From Clostridia bacterium (GTDB taxonomy: Bacteria > Bacillota > Clostridia > Christensenellales > CAG-138), in NCBI GenBank assembly GCA_017448545.1, contig JAFSLH010000005.1, positions 1-52,626 of the forward strand: 52,626 nt of DNA. The letters run 5' to 3'. Numbering within the stretch: the first letter of the stretch is position 1; each line of letters opens with the position of its first letter. The translations under genes and the position numbers were made by a program. Below the pieces are notes generated by a model that searched no databases, was not told the origin of the DNA, and saw nothing but the letters and a program-made list of their open reading frames with translations. Positions 1 through 7,010 of this stretch are shown here, in pieces.

Positions 1-1
1 A

Positions 2-196
2 GGCTATCTGACAGCGGATATCAAAATCCCGTGCTGCATCTCGCACTGCGAGCGCACGGAATTTTGTAGGGCGGAAAACCGGCTAATTGCGGCGAAAAAA
101 AGGAGAAATGGCGCAAATCGCGCCATTTCCACCAAACAGTACTATTCTATTTTAATTCGCCGCAATGATCTGGCGCCTTTTGCAACAGCACCTTAG
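2..196 (+). CDS. possible 3' end of an unidentified gene (partial)
   Basis: The frame is open from the window edge to a TAG at 194-196. Its first twenty or so codons end in G or C in the style of the genes here and encode a cysteine-rich stretch (IPCCISHCERTEFC). Past about codon 28 the composition changes and the frame runs through the inverted repeats at 86-166. Either a real gene ends here and overlaps the terminator of the convergent Rrf2 gene, or the frame is open by chance. A second frame stops at 67-69. I do not recognise the protein. Confidence 0.2.
   Translation, partial: GYLTADIKIPCCISHCERTEFCRAENRLIAAKKRRNGANRAISTKQYYSILIRRNDLAPFATAP
86..166. repeat. nested inverted repeats downstream of the Rrf2 gene
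   Basis: The outer arms ATTGCGGCGAA (86-96) and TTCGCCGCAAT (156-166) are perfect 11-bp complements. They enclose a second perfect dyad, GAAATGGCGC (105-114) and GCGCCATTTC (120-129). The inner dyad is the Rrf2 terminator. The outer one could extend it or block read-through from either side. Confidence 0.7.
95..129 (-). terminator. rho-independent terminator of the Rrf2 gene
   Basis: Read on the minus strand, a perfect 10-bp stem (arms 120-129 and 105-114, 5-nt loop) is followed after three bases by seven T (complement of the A run 95-101). It lies about 80 nt past the stop codon at 208. Confidence 0.85.
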
Positions 197-207
197 CGCT
201 CAAAAGG

Positions 208-636
208 TTATTTCCATTCCCAGTCGATCAGGCTTCCGTTGACGATGTCCTGCAGCGTAACCTTGCTGAAGAATTCTTCGAACAGCTGCTGCGATTTGCC
301 GTAAAAGTTGTAGACAGCAAGCTGCTCGTCCTTCCGTGCGCCGGGGCCGTTCGGGTCTTCCAGACAACGATTGATCTTCACGGAATCCTCGGTGCAGCGA
401 ATGATTTCCAGGAAAGTGATTTTGCTGATCGGACGGGTCAGCGCGTAACCGCCGTTTGCGCCTTTGTCGGAACGAACGAGTCCGCCGTATTTCAACTGGC
501 GCAGAATCTTGCGCGTGTGCTCGTCGCTGCTGATTTGTGCATATTCCCGCACCTTTTGCGACGTACAGATGCCTTCGCTCTTGGCCAGATACAGCAGGCA
601 GCGCACCGCATAGTCGGTTGTCATTGTCAATTGCAT
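208..636 (-). CDS. Rrf2-family transcriptional regulator
   Basis: A 142-aa Rrf2/IscR-type winged-helix DNA-binding protein. The N-terminus (MTTDYAVRCLLYLA) and the wing (SDKGANGGYALTRP, about 56-69) are diagnostic. An ATG at 651 lies inside the ribosome-binding site GGAGGAG. The ATG at 636, six bases after it, is the better start. Family members that sense iron-sulfur status, nitric oxide or redox state bind a cluster through three closely spaced cysteines. Here only Cys81 and Cys91 lie in that region, and the later positions are polar. The signal is therefore unknown. The gene is monocistronic, with its own strong promoter and terminator, and no target gene is evident next to it. Confidence 0.93.
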   Translation of the reverse strand: MQLTMTTDYAVRCLLYLAKSEGICTSQKVREYAQISSDEHTRKILRQLKYGGLVRSDKGANGGYALTRPISKITFLEIIRCTEDSVKINRCLEDPNGPGARKDEQLAVYNFYGKSQQLFEEFFSKVTLQDIVNGSLIDWEWK

Positions 637-711
637 AGAAATCTCCTCCACATGAAACAGGTGCCCGATTTATGTCGGACGGCCATCGCTCATTGGCCGC
701 CTCTTTGCTCA

Positions 712-740
712 ATCATATACTGAATATAGGAAAAAGTCAA
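712..740 (-). promoter_or_regulatory. sigma-A promoter of the Rrf2 gene
   Basis: On the minus strand: -35 TTGACT (740-735), a 17-bp spacer and -10 TATGAT (717-712). The AT-rich spacer and the repeated TATA-like steps around it could hold an operator for autoregulation, which is common in this family, but no clear dyad is visible. Confidence 0.8.
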
Positions 741-896
741 TCCGTTTTGCGAGATTATTTTCATATACCTATAACAATATAATATGTTTTGCGTAAAAAT
801 TGACCGGCAGGAAGGGAAGAAAAGGGAATCATGATCTGTTGCCGGCGTTCGTAAGAATACTCTTTTACAAACGATTGGTCTGTTTTACGATAATTT

Positions 897-929
897 AACG
901 GCCCCATACCGCAATATGGAGCCGTTTTT
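897..929. terminator. hairpin at the 3' end of glgB
   Basis: Arms AACGGCCCCATA (897-908) and TATGGAGCCGTT (915-926) pair over 12 bp with one wobble. The hairpin sits 20 nt past the glgB stop, as expected for its terminator. The T run (925-929), however, follows it on the plus strand, while the minus-strand side is only AT-rich. It may stop transcription in both directions or mainly on the plus strand. Confidence 0.55.
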
Positions 930-946
930 CTGTTCCGTCCGGGAAA

Positions 947-2857
947 TTATGCGTTCGGGAACTCGAAGATCAGAGATTCAAACGGACGCAAGCTATATAT
1001 TAAACGATATGGATACCCATCGCACTCTCCTTCGGCCGCAGAGAGGGGCGGAACGTCGATCGCGCCGCTGCCGGGCAGGCTGTCATACGTACTGAAGACG
1101 CGTTTGTACCAACCGGCAACGGGAACGCCGGCCGTGTAGTCTTGATAGGCGTTCGGCGAGAAGTTGCAGATGACGAGAACGGCGTTATTGTAGTTCCAGG
1201 GGTTGCGGCGAATGAAAGCAATCAGGTTGCGATCCGCGTCGCCGCGGTTGACCCATTCAAACGTTACCGCGTTTTTCGAGTCGGTATACAGCACCGAGTG
1301 GCTGCGATAGACGGCGAGCAGGTTGCGCACGCACTGCAGCACGTCCCGGTGACCGAAATCATCGGCAAGCTCCCAATCCAGCGAGCGGTTTTCGCTCCAT
1401 TCACGTTCCTGTGCAAACTCCTGCCCCATGAACAGCAGCTTCTTGCCGGGATGCGTGAACTGATAGGTATAGAAGGACTTCAGGCCGCCGAGCCGCTCCG
1501 GCTTGCCGCCGGGCGCCTTTTCGACCATCGAGTGCTTGAGATGCACGACCTCATCGTGGCTCAGAACGAGCACATAGTTTTCGAGGAACGCATAGTCCGT
1601 CGTATGTGTCAGCGTGTCGTGGTGGTAACGGCGGAAGATCGGATCGACGGCAAGATACCGGAGCGAATCGTTCATCCAACCCATGTTCCACTTCAGCGTG
1701 AAGCCGACGCCGCCTTCGCGCACGTCGCTCGTGATGCCGGGCAGAATCGAGGAGTCTTCCGCGATCAGATACGCGTTCGTCCGGCCGCAGATTTCCGTGT
1801 TCACCTGGCACAGGAAGTCGCGGCTTTCGAGATTGATGTTGCCGCCGAACTTGTTCGGGCGCCATTCCGCGCGGGCAAAGCTCGCGTACAGCATGGCGGC
1901 GACGGCGTCCACACGCAGCGCGTCGATGTGGAATTCGCGCACCCAGTAGAACGCGCTCGAAATCAGGAAGGAGCGAACCTCCGGCTTGCCGTGGTCAAAC
2001 GCTTTCGTGCCCCATTGCGGATACTCGGCGCGCAGCGGGTCGCCGGACTCAAAGAGCGGCGTGCCGTCGAAGTTCTCGAGGCCGAACGAATCTTTCGGGA
2101 AGTGCGCCGGAACCCAGTCGAAAATGACGCCGATCCCGGCCTGGTGCATTTTGTCGACGAAATAGCGGAAATCGTCCGGCGTGCCGTAACGCGAGGTCGG
2201 AGAGAAGAAACCGGTTACCTGATAGCCCCAGGAGCCGTCGAACGGATGCTCGGAAATACCGATCAGCTCGACGTGCGTGAAACCCATCCAGGTCACGTAT
2301 TCGGCAAGCTCGTCCGCAAGCGTGCGATAATTCAGGAACCCGTCGTAATCCCAATCGCCTTTAAAAGCCTTTTTCCAGGAGCCGAGATGCACTTCGTAGA
2401 TCGCCATCGGCCGGTCGAGCACTTTGGTATTGTCCTGCGCGGCCAGGAATTCTGCGTCGTGCCAGGTATAGGTATCGAGCGAGCTGACGATCGAAGCGTT
2501 GTTCGGACGCAGCTCGGATCGGAACGCAAACGGGTCGGACTTATAGCGGCGGGTGCCGTCCGCACCGTCCACAACGAACCGATATGCGTCGCCGTCGCCG
2601 ACGGTTGCCGCAAAGCATTCCCAGGTGGCCGGATCGAACTCGGCCCGATGCATCGGGATAAAGTTGTCCCATCCGGTGCGTGCGGTAACGACGTGGACCA
2701 TGCGTGCGTTCGGCGCCCAAACATTGAACCAGGTACCGGCTACGCCGTCCGCTTCACCGGGGTGCGCGCCGAATTTCCGGTACGCATCGTAATCGGTGCC
2801 TTGGTGGAACAAGTAGCTGTCCACGTCCGTCAGAACGGGGCGTTCATTGCCTTGCAT
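947..2857 (-). CDS. glgB: 1,4-alpha-glucan branching enzyme
   Basis: A 636-aa GH13 enzyme that cuts alpha-1,4-glucan and rejoins the piece through an alpha-1,6 bond, making glycogen branches. An N-terminal CBM48-type domain (about 40-130, FNVWAPNA) precedes the TIM barrel. Catalytic residues are visible: nucleophile Asp317 in RVDAV, acid/base Glu367 in IAEDSS, and His434-Asp435 in LSHDEVVHL. The chosen ATG lies nine bases after GAGGAGG. An ATG at 2866 touches the Shine-Dalgarno, and the frame upstream of it is not protein-like. No other glycogen gene (glgC, glgD, glgA, glgP) is adjacent, so the gene is an orphan of its pathway here. Confidence 0.95.
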   Translation of the reverse strand: MQGNERPVLTDVDSYLFHQGTDYDAYRKFGAHPGEADGVAGTWFNVWAPNARMVHVVTARTGWDNFIPMHRAEFDPATWECFAATVGDGDAYRFVVDGADGTRRYKSDPFAFRSELRPNNASIVSSLDTYTWHDAEFLAAQDNTKVLDRPMAIYEVHLGSWKKAFKGDWDYDGFLNYRTLADELAEYVTWMGFTHVELIGISEHPFDGSWGYQVTGFFSPTSRYGTPDDFRYFVDKMHQAGIGVIFDWVPAHFPKDSFGLENFDGTPLFESGDPLRAEYPQWGTKAFDHGKPEVRSFLISSAFYWVREFHIDALRVDAVAAMLYASFARAEWRPNKFGGNINLESRDFLCQVNTEICGRTNAYLIAEDSSILPGITSDVREGGVGFTLKWNMGWMNDSLRYLAVDPIFRRYHHDTLTHTTDYAFLENYVLVLSHDEVVHLKHSMVEKAPGGKPERLGGLKSFYTYQFTHPGKKLLFMGQEFAQEREWSENRSLDWELADDFGHRDVLQCVRNLLAVYRSHSVLYTDSKNAVTFEWVNRGDADRNLIAFIRRNPWNYNNAVLVICNFSPNAYQDYTAGVPVAGWYKRVFSTYDSLPGSGAIDVPPLSAAEGECDGYPYRLIYSLRPFESLIFEFPNA

Positions 2858-2891
2858 AAATGACATCCTCCTCGATGTTAAACTCATATAT

Positions 2892-2920
2892 AGTATAACA
2901 CCCTTCTCGCGGATTTTCCA
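2892..2920 (-). promoter_or_regulatory. promoter of glgB (extended -10)
   Basis: On the minus strand: TGGAAA (2920-2915), 17 bp, then TATACT (2897-2892) preceded by TG as an extended -10. The start would fall about 30 nt before the glgB ATG. Confidence 0.65.
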
Positions 2921-2993
2921 CTGTTTTTTACATGTTTTTTCAGCAGTGATGCAGTGCAGTATGACGGAAGCGCCGCACGGGAATACTGATCGC

Positions 2994-4556
2994 ATGAAAC
3001 GTTTTTCTTTTCATTTTGACGAACCGTATTCCGCGTTTGAATTGCTCGAAACCGAACCAAGCACGCACGACGCGAACCCGAAACCGAACAGGAAGGCAGG
3101 TGAAGCGGAGGAGATTCCGTCGCGTCTGGAACAGGTGACGGCGCAGCTGATGACGACGTTTTGCGCAGACCGAAACCCGGACCTGATCCTGCGTCGGTTT
3201 CGCGTCGGGAATCGGATCGATGCGCTTGCCGCGTTTTTGAACGGTATGGCGGACGGTGTGCGGATCGACGACTTTCTGATCCGGCCCGCGATGAAAACCG
3301 ATCCGGAAACGCTTTCGGAACGAACGCCGCGCGCACTGCTGCATAACGTATTTCCGGTCGATGAGATCACGCCGTCCGAATCGTTCCCCGAAGCGGTTGA
3401 AGCGATCACCGAGGGGCGGACGGCGCTGTTTTTCGCCGGGCAGCGCTGCTGCCTGCTTGCCGATACGCGCGGCTATCCGTCGCGCTCGGTCGGAGAACCG
3501 AAAACCGAAACGGTTGTGCTCGGCCCGCACGAAGCGTTTACCGAGAACCTGCGGACGAACGTCACGCTGCTGCGCAGAATCCTGCGGCGGCCGGACATGA
3601 TCGCGTCGTTCGAACCTTCCGGCGGCCGAAACGGAACGAAGCTCGCGCTGTGCTATCTGGACGGAATCGTGAATCCACGGCTGTTGGCTGAAGCACAGCG
3701 GCGGCTGGAGCGGATCGAGGCGGGCGCGGTGCTGTCGATCGGCGCGCTCGAACAGCGAATTGAGGATCACCCGTGGCTGCCGCTGCCGCAAACACTAAAA
3801 ACCGAGCGTCCGGATCGCGTGGCCGCTGCACTGACGGACGGAAAGGTCGCAGTACTGCTGGAAGGGAGCCCGATGGCCTGCGTGTTTCCGGCAACGCTCG
3901 GACTGCTCTTTTCGAGCGCGGAGGATGCGGCGGCGCGGCGACCGGTCGGAACGCTGCTTCGGTTTGTGCGCGCGGCGGGCGCAATCGTTTCGGTATTCCT
4001 GCCGGCGTACTTCCTTGCGCTTGCGGAGCACCACGCCGGGCAGCTCTCGGGCGAAGTTCTGTCCGTTGTTCTGTCGAGTCACGTCATGGTGTTTTTGCCG
4101 CTGCCGGTCGAAATGATCTTTCTGCTGCTTGTCTTTCAGTTGGTAAGGGAGGCGGGCATCCGCGTGCCCGGCGTGGTCGGGCATGCGATCGGGATCATCG
4201 GCGGTTTGCTGCTCGGGCAGGCGGCAGTCGCCGCACACCTCGTTTCGACGGTTGCGCTGATCGTCGTAGCGCTTGCGGGGCTCGGCAACTTTACGATCCC
4301 CGATTACAGCACGCAGCTTTGCATCGCCTATTATCGCGTCGCGCTGTGCGTCGTCGCTGCGCTCGGCGGGTTTCTCGGCATCGGGAGTATGACGCTTGTC
4401 ACGATTGCAGTGCTCTGCTCGGTCAAGTCGTTCGGGGTACCGATGCTTTCGCCGCTTGCCCCGGTCGCAAACGCCGTTCGTCCGTTTCTGGTGCGCGGCA
4501 AACTCGGGAAACGGTTTGCGCCGGAGGATATCATGAACGCGGAGGGACGGTTATGA
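2994..4556 (+). CDS. spore germination protein, GerA family (A subunit)
   Basis: A 520-aa subunit of a nutrient germinant receptor of the spore inner membrane. The N-terminal half is the soluble GerA domain; it contains the family signature GPHEAFTENLRTNVTLLRR near residue 180. The C-terminal half carries several membrane helices, including VEMIFLLLVFQLVREAG. The family triggers ion release and germination together with GerB and GerC, which follow. The ATG at 2994 gives the best fit to the family. An in-frame ATG at 2961 is possible, and neither has a strong ribosome-binding site. Its stop overlaps the gerB start (ATGA). Such operons are normally made in the forespore under sigma-G, but I could not identify that promoter. 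Confidence 0.92.
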   Translation: MKRFSFHFDEPYSAFELLETEPSTHDANPKPNRKAGEAEEIPSRLEQVTAQLMTTFCADRNPDLILRRFRVGNRIDALAAFLNGMADGVRIDDFLIRPAMKTDPETLSERTPRALLHNVFPVDEITPSESFPEAVEAITEGRTALFFAGQRCCLLADTRGYPSRSVGEPKTETVVLGPHEAFTENLRTNVTLLRRILRRPDMIASFEPSGGRNGTKLALCYLDGIVNPRLLAEAQRRLERIEAGAVLSIGALEQRIEDHPWLPLPQTLKTERPDRVAAALTDGKVAVLLEGSPMACVFPATLGLLFSSAEDAAARRPVGTLLRFVRAAGAIVSVFLPAYFLALAEHHAGQLSGEVLSVVLSSHVMVFLPLPVEMIFLLLVFQLVREAGIRVPGVVGHAIGIIGGLLLGQAAVAAHLVSTVALIVVALAGLGNFTIPDYSTQLCIAYYRVALCVVAALGGFLGIGSMTLVTIAVLCSVKSFGVPMLSPLAPVANAVRPFLVRGKLGKRFAPEDIMNAEGRL

Positions 4557-5635
4557 ACGATCGGCTTGGGCGGTTCGGCCCGCGGGAGCTGTTCTCACTT
4601 TCCACGATCTGTACGCTGCTGTTCGGTTGTTTCTCCACCGATGAGAGCGGCCTTTACGATACGGGAAATCAGCTGCACTTTGCGACGCTCACGGCGCTGC
4701 TGCTGTCCGTGCTGTTGCTCTACGGCTGTATCGCAGGATTACGGCGGGCAGGGGCGGACAGCCTCGGCGCGCTGCTTCGTCGGATGCCGCGTTTTTGGGG
4801 AATCCTGACAGCCGCTGCGTTGACGCTTGCGCTGCTGCTTGCGGCTGCGCTGCCGGGACTGCGGTTTTTGCGCGCGCTGACCGGCTTTATCTATATCGAC
4901 GCGAACCCGATGCGGATCCTGCTGTATTGCGTGCCGTGCCTTGTGCTGCTTTCGGCGCTCGGTATGGAAACGCTTTGCCGCACCGGGCGTATTCTGCTGC
5001 CGATCACGCTGTTTGTCACACTGATCGGACTCGGTTCGGATATTCCGCTCTATCGGCTTTATCGCCTGTTTCCGCTGTTCACAAGCGGGGAAAAGCTGTT
5101 GCGGCAGAGCCTTGTTTCGCTGCTGCGATTTGTGCCGGTGGTTCTGATCCTTCTTACAACTGCGCGCGGGGCGCAGGGGTGGGAGCACGTCCGGCGCGCC
5201 GGGACGATGGGACTTCTGCTCGGCGGGGCGCTGACGATTCTTGCGGAGATTTGCCTCGGCTTGTCCTATCGGTATACGGAACTGCGGGAACTGTCCGCGC
5301 CGCTGTATCGGTTGATGGTTGAAATCGACACGGACAACGCTTCCGTGCGGCTCGATCGGGTTGTGCTGTTCGTTTGGACGATGGCGGCGCTGTTCGCTTC
5401 CGCCTGCGCGGTCTATGCCGCGTCTCTTTTGCTTTCGGAAACGGCCGGCGTGCGGGACGTGCGGCCGATCGCCGTTCTGCTGTCCGCTGTAACCGGAACG
5501 GCGGTCTTGCTGCTGCGCCGCGCGGACGATCTCGGGATTCCGGCGCTGTTCTGGGTGCATCGGATCGGGTGCGCGTTTGCCGTTCTGCCGCTTGCTGCGC
5601 CGATGCCGGGGAGGAAACGCAGATGCGCCGCGTGA
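4553..5635 (+). CDS. spore germination permease, GerB family (B subunit)
   Basis: A 360-aa integral membrane protein of the GerAB/YndE family (APC superfamily fold), with about ten hydrophobic segments. It binds small germinants such as amino acids in the spore inner membrane. The start FGPRELFSLSTICTLLFG resembles the family's first helix. It overlaps gerA by 4 bp and gerC by 13 bp, so the three subunits are probably translated in a coupled way. The frame stays open far upstream within gerA, but only the ATG at 4553 starts a GerB-like protein. Confidence 0.88.
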   Translation: MNDRLGRFGPRELFSLSTICTLLFGCFSTDESGLYDTGNQLHFATLTALLLSVLLLYGCIAGLRRAGADSLGALLRRMPRFWGILTAAALTLALLLAAALPGLRFLRALTGFIYIDANPMRILLYCVPCLVLLSALGMETLCRTGRILLPITLFVTLIGLGSDIPLYRLYRLFPLFTSGEKLLRQSLVSLLRFVPVVLILLTTARGAQGWEHVRRAGTMGLLLGGALTILAEICLGLSYRYTELRELSAPLYRLMVEIDTDNASVRLDRVVLFVWTMAALFASACAVYAASLLLSETAGVRDVRPIAVLLSAVTGTAVLLLRRADDLGIPALFWVHRIGCAFAVLPLAAPMPGRKRRCAA

Positions 5636-6771
5636 TCGCTATGCTGCTTTGTCTGCTGCTGCTTGCTTCGTCGGGCTGCCTTTCGAAGGGCGACGTGTCG
5701 GAGTACGCGTTCGTGCTGTGCATCGGCTTCGAGCGGGGCGATACGTTCGCCTACCGTATCGTATTGCTGATTGCGATGCCGAAAGCCGGGGAGGAGGACG
5801 GCGCGACGCTCTCCACGTCGGTCTGTGCGGCGGAAGCGCGGACGCTCTACGAAGCCGTTGAAACGCTGAACGCCGGACTGCCGCTGCGGCTTCGGTTTTC
5901 GCGTACGTCGCTGCTGCTGATCGCCGAGTCGCTTCTGGAGGACGGGGAGATCGACCGGCTAATGGACTTTTCGCTCGGCGCGCTCGATATTCATTCCAAC
6001 GTGCGCGTCATGGCGACGCGCGGGCGGATGCAGGAACTGTTCGAAGCGATGCAGTCCGACGCCGATCCGTCGTTCTCCAAGACGATGAAAAACATCGAAA
6101 CACTTTCCACGCGATCCGGAACCGTGATCGACGCGCGCTGCCGCGCGGTTTGGGAGGCGCTCGGCTCTGCGCCGCTCGATCTTGTGCTGCCGTTGATCGG
6201 TAAGGATAAGCCGGAGCCGCAACCGGACGGCGTCGGCGCGGAACCGTATCCGAAACAGGCGGGCGCTCTCGTGCAGCAGGCCGGAAACGGCGTGTCCGTG
6301 ATCGGCTGCGCGGTGTTTGATGGTTCGCGGATGGCAGGGACGCTGTCCGGTCTGCATACCCGGCTTTGCGCCATGGCGCGCGGCGTGTTTTCGGAGGGCG
6401 ATCTGACGCTGTACCATCCCGAGCACGGAACGATTTCCGTACATCTTCGTGCAAAACGTTCCCCAAAAGTGACGCTTGACGGGGACGCAGCGTCGGTTCG
6501 GATTCAACTCGAAGCGGTTCCGCTGTACCCGCTTTCCGAATTGGAAGCGGATGCGGCGCTCGGTGCATGGCTCGAAACGGAGCTTTGTCGGATGCTCGGA
6601 AATCTCTTTGAGACGCTAAAGGCGTGGAATGCCGACGCGATCGGGTTCGGACGAACCGACGCGATGCGAAACCCGTTCCGCGCGACCGAGGACTGGAAGG
6701 AGCGGTATCCGAGTCTTTCGGCACAGTTCGACGTCTCGGTCACGGTTCTGCAGGCGGGAGGCGCGGCATGA
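5623..6771 (+). CDS. spore germination lipoprotein, Ger(x)C family
   Basis: A 382-aa lipoprotein subunit of the germinant receptor. A signal peptide (MRRVIAMLLCLLLLASSGC) ends in a lipidated Cys19. The segment that follows (SKGDVSEYAFVLCIGFE) matches the GerC N-terminal domain, and the C-terminal region from about 230 is the second domain. GerC proteins sit on the outer face of the spore inner membrane and are needed for receptor assembly. The ribosome-binding site GGGGAGG lies eight bases before the ATG, inside gerB. The stop overlaps the next small ORF. Confidence 0.9.
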   Translation: MRRVIAMLLCLLLLASSGCLSKGDVSEYAFVLCIGFERGDTFAYRIVLLIAMPKAGEEDGATLSTSVCAAEARTLYEAVETLNAGLPLRLRFSRTSLLLIAESLLEDGEIDRLMDFSLGALDIHSNVRVMATRGRMQELFEAMQSDADPSFSKTMKNIETLSTRSGTVIDARCRAVWEALGSAPLDLVLPLIGKDKPEPQPDGVGAEPYPKQAGALVQQAGNGVSVIGCAVFDGSRMAGTLSGLHTRLCAMARGVFSEGDLTLYHPEHGTISVHLRAKRSPKVTLDGDAASVRIQLEAVPLYPLSELEADAALGAWLETELCRMLGNLFETLKAWNADAIGFGRTDAMRNPFRATEDWKERYPSLSAQFDVSVTVLQAGGAA

Positions 6772-6929
6772 TCGGCTTTTTCGGATTGCAGCTGCTTGCG
6801 ACAGCGTACGGCGTCGCATACATGATTCACTCTGCCAAAAATCGCCGGTGGAGCGGAGTCGTTGTGACGGGTACTCTGCTTGGATTGCTGGCCGGTCTTA
6901 TGGCGCTGCTTCTTGGGCTTTCGGCGTGA
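6768..6929 (+). CDS. 53-aa membrane protein at the end of the germination operon
   Basis: A small protein with two hydrophobic segments (about 3-17 and 27-51) and a short basic loop (HSAKNRRW) between them. It has a good ribosome-binding site (GGGAGG) and overlaps gerC by ATGA, so it is translated with the receptor genes. Some germination operons encode a fourth small membrane protein (GerD-type lipoproteins or 2-helix D subunits). This one has no lipobox and I cannot assign it further. A subunit or chaperone role is inferred from position only. Confidence 0.7.
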   Translation: MIGFFGLQLLATAYGVAYMIHSAKNRRWSGVVVTGTLLGLLAGLMALLLGLSA

Positions 6930-6935
6930 AAACCC

Positions 6936-6964
6936 TTTACAAATCCTGCGGAAGGCGGTATGAT
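6936..6964 (+). promoter_or_regulatory. sigma-A promoter of fhs
   Basis: TTTACA (6936-6941), a 17-bp spacer and TATGAT (6959-6964), just after the germination operon. It gives a leader of about 40 nt with the ribosome-binding site GGAGG before the ATG at 7011. Confidence 0.75.
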
Positions 6965-7010
6965 GAAAGTGCGGTATTTTTGGCCGCGAATCCTTCCATA
7001 CGGAGGCATT

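Larger units (their letters stand above)
637..946. other. intergenic region between glgB and the Rrf2 gene
   Basis: This 310-bp gap holds the Rrf2 promoter (712-740) and an untranslated leader with a small stem (CGGCCA 680-685, TGGCCG 694-699). It also holds an AT-rich block at about 735-800 and, next to the glgB stop, a hairpin (897-929). I see no coding frame with typical codon use. Confidence 0.6.

Noticed and set aside
870-900. Promoter TTTACA-16-TACGAT on the plus strand for a small RNA
   Set aside because: The predicted start would fall inside the hairpin at 897-929 and give no meaningful transcript.
1142-2863. 573-aa plus-strand open frame opposite glgB
   Set aside because: It is a shadow. 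glgB has clear catalytic motifs, and the antisense frame is Arg/Val/His-rich with no recognisable domain or ribosome-binding site.
2878-2993. Sigma-G promoter for the germination operon
   Set aside because: I searched by eye for GnATR and CATnnTA boxes at suitable spacing and found nothing convincing.
3773-4552. Long N-terminal extension of the gerB frame within gerA
   Set aside because: The extension is Arg/Gly/Ala-rich and overlaps gerA coding. The GerB family start fits the ATG at 4553.
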